DNA of 47,147 nucleotides from Bacteroidaceae bacterium (lineage in GTDB: Bacteria; Bacteroidota; Bacteroidia; Bacteroidales; Bacteroidaceae): contig JAFXVS010000060.1 in assembly GCA_017534815.1 (NCBI GenBank), positions 1 to 47,147 of the forward strand, read 5' to 3'. The position numbers and the translations under genes were made by a program. How positions within the stretch are numbered: position 1 is the first letter of the stretch; each line of letters begins with the position of its first letter. Below are positions 1-7,384 of the stretch, piece by piece. The notes under the pieces were generated by a model, which saw only the letters and a list, made by a program, of their open reading frames with translations, made no database searches and was not told the DNA's origin.

Positions 1-21
1 CCTCGCTAAACTGACACAACA

Positions 22-582
22 ATGGAAACAATAGCATTATACGATAACGAAAACATGATGCACAATAACGTGCAGACCATGACGTCGCTCGAGATTGCCG
101 AGCTGACAGGTAAACAACATTTTCACGTCATGGAAGCCATTCGCAAGATGGAGCCAGCGTGGAAGAAAGTATGTAAATCGAATTTTCGATTGACATCCAG
201 AACCATCGTTCAGCCTAACGGCGGAACACGCGAGGTGCCCTGCTATGTGCTCACCAAGACCGAGTGCCTGTACATCGCCACGAAGTTCAACGACGAGGCT
301 CGTGCGAAACTGGTGTTGCGCTGGCAGCAGTTGGAACTCGCGGAGTTGGAACGCCGACAGCAGCTCTGCCTGCCCAGTCCGCAGAAGATTCTGGCGCTGG
401 CTGACGAGATCATCGGTGAGGGGCTGCGCATGTTGAACGAATCAGCGGAGGACACGCTGACAGCGACGCAGGTGGCGAAGACGTTCAACATGACGGTGTG
501 GGACTTCAATGCCGTGCTGACCTCATTAGGAGGGAGGACATCAGGAAGGGGTATAAGTTGGCGTTTGAGAGGTGAGAAGTAA
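22..582 (+). CDS. Rha-family phage regulatory protein
   Basis: This 186-residue protein matches the Rha family of phage regulators. Residues about 18-110 form the Rha-type DNA-binding/regulatory domain: it opens MTSLEIAELTGKQHFHVMEA, has a middle segment ending VPCYVLTKTECLYIATKF, and closes with NDEARAKLVLRWQQLE. Residues about 140-186 (LTATQVAKTFNMTVWDFNAVL and after) resemble the KilA-C/antirepressor tail often fused to such proteins. The family is known from temperate phages and phage-inducible elements, where it acts on lysogeny or host regulation; the exact target here is unknown. The ATG at 22 gives the longest frame; ATGs at residues 12 and 13 are alternatives. No other phage gene lies downstream, so it is either an isolated domesticated regulator or the edge of an element outside the window. 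Confidence 0.8.
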   Translation: METIALYDNENMMHNNVQTMTSLEIAELTGKQHFHVMEAIRKMEPAWKKVCKSNFRLTSRTIVQPNGGTREVPCYVLTKTECLYIATKFNDEARAKLVLRWQQLELAELERRQQLCLPSPQKILALADEIIGEGLRMLNESAEDTLTATQVAKTFNMTVWDFNAVLTSLGGRTSGRGISWRLRGEK

Positions 583-672
583 GATGGGAAGAGGGAAGAG
601 GTGAGAGTTTGGGGTTGAGAGTAACTTTTAGTTTTTAGTTAATAGAGGTATGAGGTGAGAGGTGTGAGGTGA
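560..672 (+). repeat. Purine-rich GAGGTGAGA/GAGTTT degenerate repeats
   Basis: The stretch after the Rha gene is built from degenerate purine-rich units (GAGAGGTGAGA, GAGGTGAGAG, GTGAGGTGAGA) with a TTTTAGTTTTTAGTTAATAG insert. It resembles the repeats at 5278-5382 and 38777-38872. The 583-816 gap otherwise holds a terminator and no gene. Confidence 0.55.
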
Positions 673-673
673 G

Positions 674-708
674 AAAGGAGGCTGGTTCGTGAGAATCGGC
701 TTCTTTTT
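674..708 (+). terminator. Rho-independent terminator after the Rha gene
   Basis: AAAGGAGGCTGG (674-685) can pair with TCGGCTTCTTTTT (696-708), using some G-U pairs, around a 10-nt loop. The 3' arm runs directly into a T tract. Confidence 0.55.
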
Positions 709-816
709 GTATTCGATACATTTTTTTTCATTTTCATGTAACAAAAGTGATGAAAGTATCGTTTGTACCAATAGAAGGGCTCTTGAAATAGTATTAACAA
801 TAAAAAATAAAAGAAT

Positions 817-1311
817 ATGAAAAGAACAATCTTATCAATCGCTTTGGCACTCTGTTTTGGTTGTGCCTTCGCACAAAGTAATGCCTTTGCACAATTGGCG
901 AAAATCGAGGGTGTGGAACATGTCAACATTAACAAAACCATGCTGAACCTGGCTGCCAAAAGTGGGGGTGACTTCGAATTCAGTGATGATCTCTCCCTTG
1001 AGGGAATATCAGGCGACATGCTCAAGAAATTGGAGAACATCAGTATTTATAATTGCGAGGAAAAGGAGGGAGCCGAGGCAATGGGCATTCAAGTGAGAAG
1101 CATCTTGAGTGGTCGTGGCTGGGAACCTCTCGTGGTTGGATCAGAGGATGGTGAGAAGATGAATATCTCTCAGTTCAAGAAGGGGAAGAAATCCACCATC
1201 GCGATCTTCCATGAAGAAGAAGGCGAATCTGCGCTGATCATCCTCGAAGGCAAGCTGGACTTCAAGAAGTTGATAGAAAAACAGGTTGAAATATCCGTAA
1301 ACGAAAAATAA
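817..1311 (+). CDS. DUF4252-type secreted protein
   Basis: This 164-residue protein has a cleavable signal peptide (MKRTILSIALALCFGCAFA, cut before QSN). The mature part fits the DUF4252 family of Bacteroidetes: FAQLAKIEGVEHVNINKTML, then a SGDMLKKLENISIYNC segment and a C-terminal strand-rich part with SALIILEGKLDFKKLIEK. The family has no established biochemical role; its members are exported and recur beside ECF sigma factors. It is the first gene of a same-strand run (817-3524), 14 bp ahead of the next gene. The export and family call are strong; the function is unknown. Confidence 0.8.
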   Translation: MKRTILSIALALCFGCAFAQSNAFAQLAKIEGVEHVNINKTMLNLAAKSGGDFEFSDDLSLEGISGDMLKKLENISIYNCEEKEGAEAMGIQVRSILSGRGWEPLVVGSEDGEKMNISQFKKGKKSTIAIFHEEEGESALIILEGKLDFKKLIEKQVEISVNEK

Positions 1312-1325
1312 AATACGCAGAACCT

Positions 1326-2120
1326 ATGAAGCGGACAATCATATTGATGGCAATGGCACTTATGGTGAGTGTTGCCTTCGGACAGACAGTGAACAAGCTG
1401 ATTGAGAAGTACAGGCAGCTTCCTAATGCGCAATACATGGATACGAGTAAGGAAACTCTGAAATTCTATGACGAAAATCCAGATCCTGCGTTGACAGACA
1501 AGGAACGTGCTCAATTGAAGAAGAATTTCAAGATGAGTGAGACGGTGCAGTTGGAAAAAGTCGATGAGGAACAATTGGCTCAACTCGAAGAAGACATCAA
1601 GGCGCTCAAGGGATACGAGATGCTGTTTGTGACCAACAAGAATGGAGGTTCTGATGAAGATGCGAATGTTCTTCGGCAAATGATGTCTGAAGTGTTCAAT
1701 CCCACGATCAAGCTGCAATGCTACGGAAAGGTGAAGGGAAATAAGGTCAGCGATTTGTTGATGAAGGTGAAAGCTTGGGAAACGGTGGTATTAATGCATA
1801 TTGATACGAAAGTGGAAAAAGAGCTTGTGGTGAAGTCCATCATGGAGAAAGAAGCCGTCAGCTATGAGCAGGAGAATGGCGGCGATGTGGTGGACATGAA
1901 GGATGTGTTGGAAGATGTAAAGAATGGCAATGTGCTGTTTGTCATTAATGGTGAGGAACACCCTGAATTACATTCGACGGACGAAGCAAAAGCATACATG
2001 GATGCCAAAGATTTCCATTTTAATAACGAATCATGGGTTGTAGGAGGTGCTGTGAAGGAGAAATATCCCAACACAGACAAGAAGGTGGTGATTGAATATA
2101 CGAACGAGGAGAAGAAGTAG
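1326..2120 (+). CDS. Secreted DUF4252-like protein with extra C-terminal domain
   Basis: This 264-residue protein has a signal peptide (MKRTIILMAMALMVSVAFG, cut near QTV). Residues about 20-175 follow the same order of elements as the DUF4252 proteins on either side: an early KLIEKYRQLPNAQYMDTSKE segment, a central helix pair, then WETVVLMHIDTKVEKELV. The last 80 residues are extra (NVLFVINGEEHPEL, then VVGGAVKEKYPNTDKKVVIE) and loosely recall the short plug-like motif of SusC/TonB-type proteins (a V-x-G-x-E turn, then a K-Y and V-V-I-E strand). That resemblance is by eye only. It is cotranscribed with the sigma factor, which starts 9 bp downstream. Function unknown. Confidence 0.65.
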   Translation: MKRTIILMAMALMVSVAFGQTVNKLIEKYRQLPNAQYMDTSKETLKFYDENPDPALTDKERAQLKKNFKMSETVQLEKVDEEQLAQLEEDIKALKGYEMLFVTNKNGGSDEDANVLRQMMSEVFNPTIKLQCYGKVKGNKVSDLLMKVKAWETVVLMHIDTKVEKELVVKSIMEKEAVSYEQENGGDVVDMKDVLEDVKNGNVLFVINGEEHPELHSTDEAKAYMDAKDFHFNNESWVVGGAVKEKYPNTDKKVVIEYTNEEKK

Positions 2121-2129
2121 AAGTAGCGA

Positions 2130-2642
2130 ATGGACGCACGAGAGTTTAAGCAGCGGTTTATGCCTTTTCACAGGCGGCTCTATCGAGTGGGGTACCACCT
2201 GACGGGCAATGCGCAGGATGCCGAAGACCTGCTTCAGGACACCTATCTGAAGCTCTGGCAGAAGCGTGATGACCTGAGGGAGGAGGCGATGACGGAAGCT
2301 TATCTCGTGACGCTGATGCAAAACCTGTTCAGAGACCAGCGGCGACTGAAACGCATCGACACATCGGAGGACATCGAAGACCACGCTGACCCGCCAGACG
2401 AACAAAGCCTCTCCCAAACCTTAGAGGCAAAGGATGAGGCTCAGCAGATGGAGACGCTGATGGACGGATTGCCCGAAAGGGACAGCAACATCCTCAAGAT
2501 GCATCTGGTGGAAGAAAAGTCCTACGAGGAAATGGAACGCGACACAGGACTCTCGCAAGGTAATCTCCGCATCATTATGATGCGAACGAAACAGAAACTG
2601 AAACAGCAATACTTAAAACTCACAAAGACATGGACGAACTGA
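2130..2642 (+). CDS. ECF-type RNA polymerase sigma factor
   Basis: This 170-residue protein is a sigma-70 family ECF factor. Residues about 8-75 form region 2 (YRVGYHLTGNAQDAEDLLQD, then TYLKLW and an ALVTLMQNLFRDQRR-like helix). Residues about 110-165 form region 4 (LPERDSNILKMHLVEEKSYE followed by LSQGNLRIIMMRTKQKLKQ). It would direct RNA polymerase to a small regulon, normally held inactive by a membrane anti-sigma factor. Its last 13 bases overlap the next gene, which suggests translational coupling. The secreted DUF4252-type proteins around it are candidate regulon members or signal inputs, which is inference from position. Confidence 0.9.
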   Translation: MDAREFKQRFMPFHRRLYRVGYHLTGNAQDAEDLLQDTYLKLWQKRDDLREEAMTEAYLVTLMQNLFRDQRRLKRIDTSEDIEDHADPPDEQSLSQTLEAKDEAQQMETLMDGLPERDSNILKMHLVEEKSYEEMERDTGLSQGNLRIIMMRTKQKLKQQYLKLTKTWTN

Positions 2643-3055
2643 ATTGGAAAGAACTCGAACAAATCCCCATCCCAGAAGGGCTGGAGGATAGGCTTTCGGC
2701 CAAGATAGATGAGTGGGAAGATCGTGAAAAAAGAAAAGTGAACGGTGAACCTTCAGTTCAGCGTATCCAAAAATCCAAGTATCTTTTTCCTTCTTACCTT
2801 AAAGTCACTGCCATTGCCGCATCTGTTGCCCTTGTCTTTGGAGTGGGGTATTACTTCCTTAGCCACGAAGAGCCAGTCAACCTTGCCGAGCAGGACACCT
2901 ACCAAGACCCTGTGGTTGCCCAACAAGAAGCTGAAAAGGCGCTGAATCTCTTGGCGTATAACTTGAACAAGGGGATGGGACAACTGGAAAAGGCAAAGGC
3001 CATCAGCGAACGTACAGAAACAACTTTGAACAAACAACTAAACATCTTGAAATGA
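2630..3055 (+). CDS. Single-pass membrane protein, probable anti-sigma factor
   Basis: This 141-residue protein has an N-terminal charged cytoplasmic part (MDELNWKELEQIPIPEGLED and following), one transmembrane helix at about residues 59-77 (VTAIAASVALVFGVGYYFL) and a periplasmic part with a long helix ending KAISERTETTLNKQLNILK. The ATG lies inside the last codons of the sigma gene, with a 13-base overlap. Position and topology match an anti-sigma factor. No zinc-binding HxxxCxxC motif is visible, so it is not a classical ZAS protein, and no family is assigned from sequence. Anti-sigma activity is inferred from context. Confidence 0.7.
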   Translation: MDELNWKELEQIPIPEGLEDRLSAKIDEWEDREKRKVNGEPSVQRIQKSKYLFPSYLKVTAIAASVALVFGVGYYFLSHEEPVNLAEQDTYQDPVVAQQEAEKALNLLAYNLNKGMGQLEKAKAISERTETTLNKQLNILK

Positions 3056-3056
3056 T

Positions 3057-3524
3057 ATGAAACAGATGGTTTTCAAAACAATATTTGTGTTGGCAATGGC
3101 GATGATGAGCCTTCAAGCCAACGCCCAAGTGAAGGAGTTTGAAAAATATGCCGACACCAAGAACGTGACCTATGTGTTCATCTCAAAATTCATGCTCCGA
3201 ATGGCTGGAGCGGGTTCAGCCCCCTCTGTGCCGGGCGTGGACACGAAAAGCATCATGAACAAACTGAACGGCATCCAAATCATCTCCTCAGAAAACAAGA
3301 ATGCTATTGCCCGACTCAAGACGGACGCGCAGAACATCGTGAAGCAGAGCAAGTATGAACTGCTCATGCAGGTGGATGAGGATGGGGATAAAGTGCGCAT
3401 CTACCACAGTGAAGGCAAACAGCAATCAGTCGTCGTCATGATGGCAGACGAGGGGGATGAATATACCGTCATCGTCTTCTCTGGCACCTTTACGATGGAA
3501 GATGTGATGAAAATGACGCAATAG
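3057..3524 (+). CDS. DUF4252-type secreted protein
   Basis: This 155-residue protein has a signal peptide (MKQMVFKTIFVLAMAMMSLQANA, cut near QVK) and a DUF4252 core: KEFEKYADTKNVTYVFISKF, then MNKLNGIQIISSENK, and a closing VMMADEGDEYTVIVFSGTFT. The start codon follows the stop of the putative anti-sigma gene by one base, so the two are almost certainly cotranscribed. It differs enough from the protein at 817-1311 that the pair is probably an old duplication. It has no known enzymatic role. It is the last gene before a new promoter at 3526-3557. Confidence 0.8.
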   Translation: MKQMVFKTIFVLAMAMMSLQANAQVKEFEKYADTKNVTYVFISKFMLRMAGAGSAPSVPGVDTKSIMNKLNGIQIISSENKNAIARLKTDAQNIVKQSKYELLMQVDEDGDKVRIYHSEGKQQSVVVMMADEGDEYTVIVFSGTFTMEDVMKMTQ

Positions 3525-3525
3525 T

Positions 3526-3557
3526 TTTCGCTATTCGCTGAAAAAGCGTTACCTTTG
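3526..3557 (+). promoter_or_regulatory. Bacteroidetes-type promoter for the DUF4861 gene
   Basis: TTTC (3526-3529), 20 bp, then TACCTTTG (3550-3557). This fits the TTTG/TAnnTTTG consensus. The TTG inside the -7 box is in frame with the downstream gene and mimics a start codon. Confidence 0.7.
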
Positions 3558-3581
3558 CAGCATCAAAAACAAGAACAGAAT

Positions 3582-4853
3582 ATGAAAAGAACTACTGTTA
3601 CCATGTTTGTGATGCTGCTTTTTCATGTAGTGGCATCGGCACAGATGAAAACGTTGGAGGTGACGGTCTCCAACGAGTGGAAGGAGGACAAGGTGGACGA
3701 GCCTGTGGTGGTGAAGTTGCCAGAGGCAAAGAAATTGGGCTTTGAGGTGAAGAGCGCTACTGTAAAGTGCAAGGGCAAGGACGTGCCTTGTCAGTTGGAC
3801 GATATGGATGGCGACCTGCGTCCAGATGAGGTGTTTTTCCTGACGGACATCAAGGACAAGGACACGAAGACGTTTGAGGTGAAGCTGTCTGCGAAGGAGG
3901 AGAAGGCGAAGAAGGATGTGGAGACTCGCATCTACACCGCCCTACAGCTGCGTGACAAGCAGGATAAGCATCCTGATGTGCTGCGTGTGGAGGCGCCAGG
4001 CAAGACTGACCTCTTCAACGACATCTATATGCACGGCATCACCATTGAGTCGGATGTGGTGGGCTACCGCATCTATTTCGACTATCGGCAGAACATCGAT
4101 TTGTATGGCAAGAAATTTCGCCGCATCGAATTGCCCAAGACCCAGTTCTACACGTCGGAGGAGCAGCTGAAGGAAGGTTATGGCGTGGATGTGCTGTGGG
4201 CTGGTGAGGCGATTGGTTGTGGAACCCTGAAGGACTGGAAGAAGGGGCAGCCGGAGAACTGGACGGAAGTGGGCTTGAGAGGTCAGTGTGTGGTGACTAC
4301 GGGACCTTTGCGCACAGTGGTGGAGATGTATGACATCGGTGTGAAGGGCGAGGATGATTTGACGTACGACATGCGCCAGCGTTATACTTTGTGTGCTGGT
4401 CATCGTGACATGCAGGTGGAGGTGACGTTCACTCCATCGATGGGCAAGAAGCCTTTTGAGAAGAAGTTTTTCTGCACAGGTGTTCAGAAGGTGGGTGCGA
4501 CGGCTGACGCTAAGGTGCAGAACGGACATAAGCCACAGGGTATGCTGAAAAAGGATGGTTTGGCTGCCTCGTGGGGATGTGATTATCCCGATATGGGTAA
4601 GAAGCAGTTGTGGGCTCCAGAAGCTGTGGGCTTGGCGGTGTATGTGCCAAAGGAATTCATCAATACCACGAAAGAAGATGACCTGAACTACCTCTATGTG
4701 TTGCAGCCCGACAAGAATTATTCGCTGAACTATTATGTCAGTTTTTGTGCCGACAAGGAGGAAAAGGGCTACCATACAGCGAAGGAATGGTTCGCGTCGT
4801 TGGACGATTGGAAGGACAATGTGAGCCATCCTGTGAAGGTGAAGGTGGAATAA
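3582..4853 (+). CDS. Secreted DUF4861-type protein
   Basis: The ATG at 3582 gives 423 residues beginning with a signal peptide (MKRTTVTMFVMLLFHVVASA, cut near QMK). A longer frame opens at a TTG at 3555, but that TTG lies in the promoter -7 box and cannot be translated from this transcript. The body is beta-rich and matches the DUF4861 family seen in polysaccharide-degrading Bacteroidetes; recognisable parts are MDGDLRPDEVFFLTDIK, VVGYRIYFDYRQNIDLYGK and YNLNYYVSF-like strands near the C-terminus. Members are often found with pectin or glycosaminoglycan utilisation genes, but no such locus adjoins it here. The substrate is unknown. Confidence 0.7.
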   Translation: MKRTTVTMFVMLLFHVVASAQMKTLEVTVSNEWKEDKVDEPVVVKLPEAKKLGFEVKSATVKCKGKDVPCQLDDMDGDLRPDEVFFLTDIKDKDTKTFEVKLSAKEEKAKKDVETRIYTALQLRDKQDKHPDVLRVEAPGKTDLFNDIYMHGITIESDVVGYRIYFDYRQNIDLYGKKFRRIELPKTQFYTSEEQLKEGYGVDVLWAGEAIGCGTLKDWKKGQPENWTEVGLRGQCVVTTGPLRTVVEMYDIGVKGEDDLTYDMRQRYTLCAGHRDMQVEVTFTPSMGKKPFEKKFFCTGVQKVGATADAKVQNGHKPQGMLKKDGLAASWGCDYPDMGKKQLWAPEAVGLAVYVPKEFINTTKEDDLNYLYVLQPDKNYSLNYYVSFCADKEEKGYHTAKEWFASLDDWKDNVSHPVKVKVE

Positions 4854-4885
4854 TTGCATTTTTTTGACGTATTTGCACAAAAGAT

Positions 4886-4916
4886 TTTGAAGTGTTGGGG
4901 AAATGTAGTATCTTTG
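4886..4916 (+). promoter_or_regulatory. Promoter for the DivIC/FtsB-like gene
   Basis: TTTG (4886-4889), 19 bp, then TATCTTTG (4909-4916). This is a perfect match to the Bacteroidetes consensus and predicts transcription from about 4922. Confidence 0.85.
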
Positions 4917-4977
4917 TGCCCAGAAATCTGAAAATGTTTTTATTTTACCATCTAAATTGAATGAAAGTGAGCGTCTT

Positions 4978-5277
4978 ATGAGAAGCAATATTAAACAATG
5001 GTTCTTCAAATTGAAGTATGTGATTGCTTTGGCGGTGTTCGTCATAGCGATTGGCTTTGTGGGTGAAAGCAGCATCGTGAACCGCATCGGCCAGCAACAG
5101 GAAATCTCCCGACTGAAGGGTGAGATTGATGAGTATAACCGCAAGTTCGAACAGGACAAGAAGACGCTGAACGCCCTGAAGCATGACCCAGAGGCCGTGA
5201 AGGAGGTGGCTCGTAGCCGCTATTTCATGAAGACGGACAATGAGGACATCTTTATTGTGGAGGATGATGAGGAGTAG
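4978..5277 (+). CDS. Septum formation initiator, DivIC/FtsB family
   Basis: A short protein (99 residues from the ATG at 4978) with a cytoplasmic N-terminus (MRSNIKQWFFKLKY), one transmembrane helix (YVIALAVFVIAIGFV) and a periplasmic coiled coil (IGQQQEISRLKGEIDEYNRK) that ends in the family's closing segment HDPEAVKEVARSRYFMKTDN. DivIC/FtsB proteins join FtsL and FtsQ in the division complex. A TTG at 4957, seven codons upstream and in frame, is a less likely start. A strong promoter lies 60 bp upstream. The acidic tail (DIFIVEDDEE) is usual in this family. Confidence 0.85.
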   Translation: MRSNIKQWFFKLKYVIALAVFVIAIGFVGESSIVNRIGQQQEISRLKGEIDEYNRKFEQDKKTLNALKHDPEAVKEVARSRYFMKTDNEDIFIVEDDEE

Positions 5278-5382
5278 TTTAGAGTTTAGAGTTGAGAGTT
5301 GAGGGATTAGGGTATAGAGTTTAGAGTTTAGGGTTTAGAGTTGAGAGATTAGGGTATAGAGTTTAGAGATTAGGGTAAAGAG
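5278..5382 (+). repeat. TTTAGAG/TTTAGGG degenerate tandem repeats
   Basis: The whole gap between the DivIC-like gene and the next gene consists of imperfect 7-8-bp units (GAGTTTAGAG, GAGTTGAGAG, GATTAGGGTATA, GTTTAGGGTTTAGAG). It carries no promoter that I can see. The same family recurs at 38777-38872 in the same orientation relative to transcription. Confidence 0.8.
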
Positions 5383-5784
5383 ATGGATAAGGAGAAAGTT
5401 TTGGGAATCGTTGAAGTGGTGGGCTTGTGCCTGGTGATGGTGGCTGCCTGTGTGTGGGTGTTTCCGCAGGAGAATATGCGCTTTTGGTCTGCTGTGGTGA
5501 TGTCTGCAGGTACGGTGCTGCTGACATTGGGACGATTCATGCAGACGCCGTTCTATCTGAAATATCCTGTGACTGACCCGAAGGAACTGACCCTGCGCCG
5601 CCTGTATCATCAGCGGGTGTTTGGCATCATCGGACTGATTGTGGCTGCGTTGTTCATGTGGATGCCTGTCGGCTTTTATGCTGGCATGTATCTCGGAAAG
5701 ACAGCTTGGCTGATCCCCTTTGTATTCTTTGTGGTGGTCGAAGTGTACACCATATTTCGCATCTCTGCAGTCGAAAAGGGTTAA
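5383..5784 (+). CDS. Small four-helix membrane protein, unknown function
   Basis: This 133-residue protein has about four hydrophobic segments: residues about 8-27 (IVEVVGLCLVMVAACVWVF), 35-50, 80-97 (GIIGLIVAALFMWMPVGF) and 107-125 (WLIPFVFFVVVEVYTIF). A conserved-looking loop (TDPKELTLRRLYHQRVFG) joins helices 2 and 3. I do not recognise a named family. It follows the DivIC-like gene through a repeat-filled 105-bp gap and may share its transcript. No catalytic motif is visible. Confidence 0.7.
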   Translation: MDKEKVLGIVEVVGLCLVMVAACVWVFPQENMRFWSAVVMSAGTVLLTLGRFMQTPFYLKYPVTDPKELTLRRLYHQRVFGIIGLIVAALFMWMPVGFYAGMYLGKTAWLIPFVFFVVVEVYTIFRISAVEKG

Positions 5785-5831
5785 AAATGCAAAAAATAAG
5801 GAGGTAAGAGTGAGTTTCTGCCTCCTTCTTT

Positions 5832-5861
5832 CTTGTTATTGGGCAAAAAAGCGTACCTTTG
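5832..5861 (+). promoter_or_regulatory. Promoter for purB
   Basis: CTTG (5832-5835), 18 bp, then TACCTTTG (5854-5861). The predicted leader before the purB ATG is about 95 nt. Confidence 0.65.
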
Positions 5862-5963
5862 CAGCGTAAAAGCAAACATAGAAGCGTCTGGGTGACGCAC
5901 ATACACATACAAAACAATATTTTTTAAAGTAGAAAGATCGTTAAAAGTAGCAATCAAAAGGAT

Positions 5964-7310
5964 ATGGAACTGAATGCACTCACGGCAGTCTCGCCTATTG
6001 ACGGCCGTTACAGGAACAAGACACAGGACTTGGCTTCCTATTTCTCGGAATATGCGCTTATCAAGTATCGGGTACGTGTTGAAATAGAGTATTTCATCAC
6101 GCTTTGTGAATTGCCGTTGCCTCAGTTGAAGAGCTTCGACCAGAGCCTCTTCGAACGTCTGCGCGACATCTATCGCAACTTCTCGGAGGCTGATGCGCAG
6201 CGTGTGAAGGACATCGAGAAGGTGACCAATCACGACGTGAAGGCTGTGGAGTACTTCATCAAGGAGGAACTCGACAAAATTGGCAACTTTGAAGATTACA
6301 AGGAATTCATTCATTTTGGCTTGACCAGTCAGGATATCAACAATACGTCTGTGCCACTCAGCATTAAGGATGCACTCAACGAGGTGTACTATCCACAGGT
6401 GGAGGAACTCATCGCTCAACTTCAGGAGTATGCCGATGAGTGGAAGGATATCCCAATGTTGGCCAAGACACACGGACAGCCCGCTTCTCCCACACGTCTG
6501 GGTAAGGAGGTGATGGTGTATGTCTATCGTCTGACGGAGCAACTGAACCAGTTGAAGGCCTGCAAGATTACAGCCAAGTTTGGTGGTGCGACGGGCAACT
6601 ACAATGCGCATCACATCGCTTATCCTGAGTACGACTGGAAGGCTTTCGGCAATAAGTTCGTCAGCGAGAAGCTGGGCTTGGAACGTGAGCAATGGACCAC
6701 TCAGATCAGCAACTACGACAATTTGGGTGCCATCTTTGACGCGATGAAGCGTATCAATACCATCATCATCGACCTCGATAGAGATTTCTGGATGTATGTG
6801 TCGATGGAATATTTCAAGCAGAAGATCAAGGCAGGTGAAGTGGGTTCGTCGGCAATGCCTCATAAGGTGAACCCCATCGACTTCGAGAATTCGGAGGGTA
6901 ATCTTGGTATGGCTAACGCCATCCTTGCTTTCCTGAGCCAGAAACTGCCGGTGAGCCGTCTGCAGCGTGACCTGACCGACTCGACTGTGCTCCGCAATGT
7001 AGGTGTGCCAATGGGTCATATGGTTATCAGCATCCAATCGACATTGAAGGGTCTGCGCAAGCTCCTGCTTAATCAGGATGCTATCAACCGCGACCTCGAC
7101 AACTGTTGGGCTGTATGTGCAGAAGGCATCCAGACCATCCTCCGTCGTGAGGCTTATCCACATCCTTACGAGGCACTCAAGGCGCTGACCCGCACCAATG
7201 CCGCCATCACCGCTGAAAGCATCAAGGGCTTCATCGATGGACTGGAAGTGTCGGAGAGCGTGAAGGAGGAGTTGAGAGCGATCACGCCACACAGTTATAC
7301 GGGTGTGTAA
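5964..7310 (+). CDS. purB: Adenylosuccinate lyase
   Basis: This 448-residue enzyme of the fumarase/aspartase superfamily catalyses two steps of purine synthesis: SAICAR to AICAR plus fumarate, and adenylosuccinate to AMP plus fumarate. The family signature loop GSSAMPHKVNPIDFEN is intact, as are the early VSPIDGRYR segment, the catalytic-histidine region KTHGQPASPTRLGKEV and the LTSQDINNTSV segment. Length and motifs match the PurB subgroup typified by E. coli. It has its own promoter (5832-5861). A separate purine gene, a stand-alone IMP cyclohydrolase domain, lies at 31417-32010. Confidence 0.97.
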   Translation: MELNALTAVSPIDGRYRNKTQDLASYFSEYALIKYRVRVEIEYFITLCELPLPQLKSFDQSLFERLRDIYRNFSEADAQRVKDIEKVTNHDVKAVEYFIKEELDKIGNFEDYKEFIHFGLTSQDINNTSVPLSIKDALNEVYYPQVEELIAQLQEYADEWKDIPMLAKTHGQPASPTRLGKEVMVYVYRLTEQLNQLKACKITAKFGGATGNYNAHHIAYPEYDWKAFGNKFVSEKLGLEREQWTTQISNYDNLGAIFDAMKRINTIIIDLDRDFWMYVSMEYFKQKIKAGEVGSSAMPHKVNPIDFENSEGNLGMANAILAFLSQKLPVSRLQRDLTDSTVLRNVGVPMGHMVISIQSTLKGLRKLLLNQDAINRDLDNCWAVCAEGIQTILRREAYPHPYEALKALTRTNAAITAESIKGFIDGLEVSESVKEELRAITPHSYTGV

Positions 7311-7384
7311 AAAACAGAAGCAATTTCAACTAACAATACAAACATCATTTAGGATTTAATCACTTTAATTTATTACAAGCAATT

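Noticed and set aside
678-725. TGTAT-TCG-ATACA palindrome at 709-721 as a separate operator
   Set aside because: It is short and AT-only, merged with the T tract after the terminator hairpin; there is no independent support.
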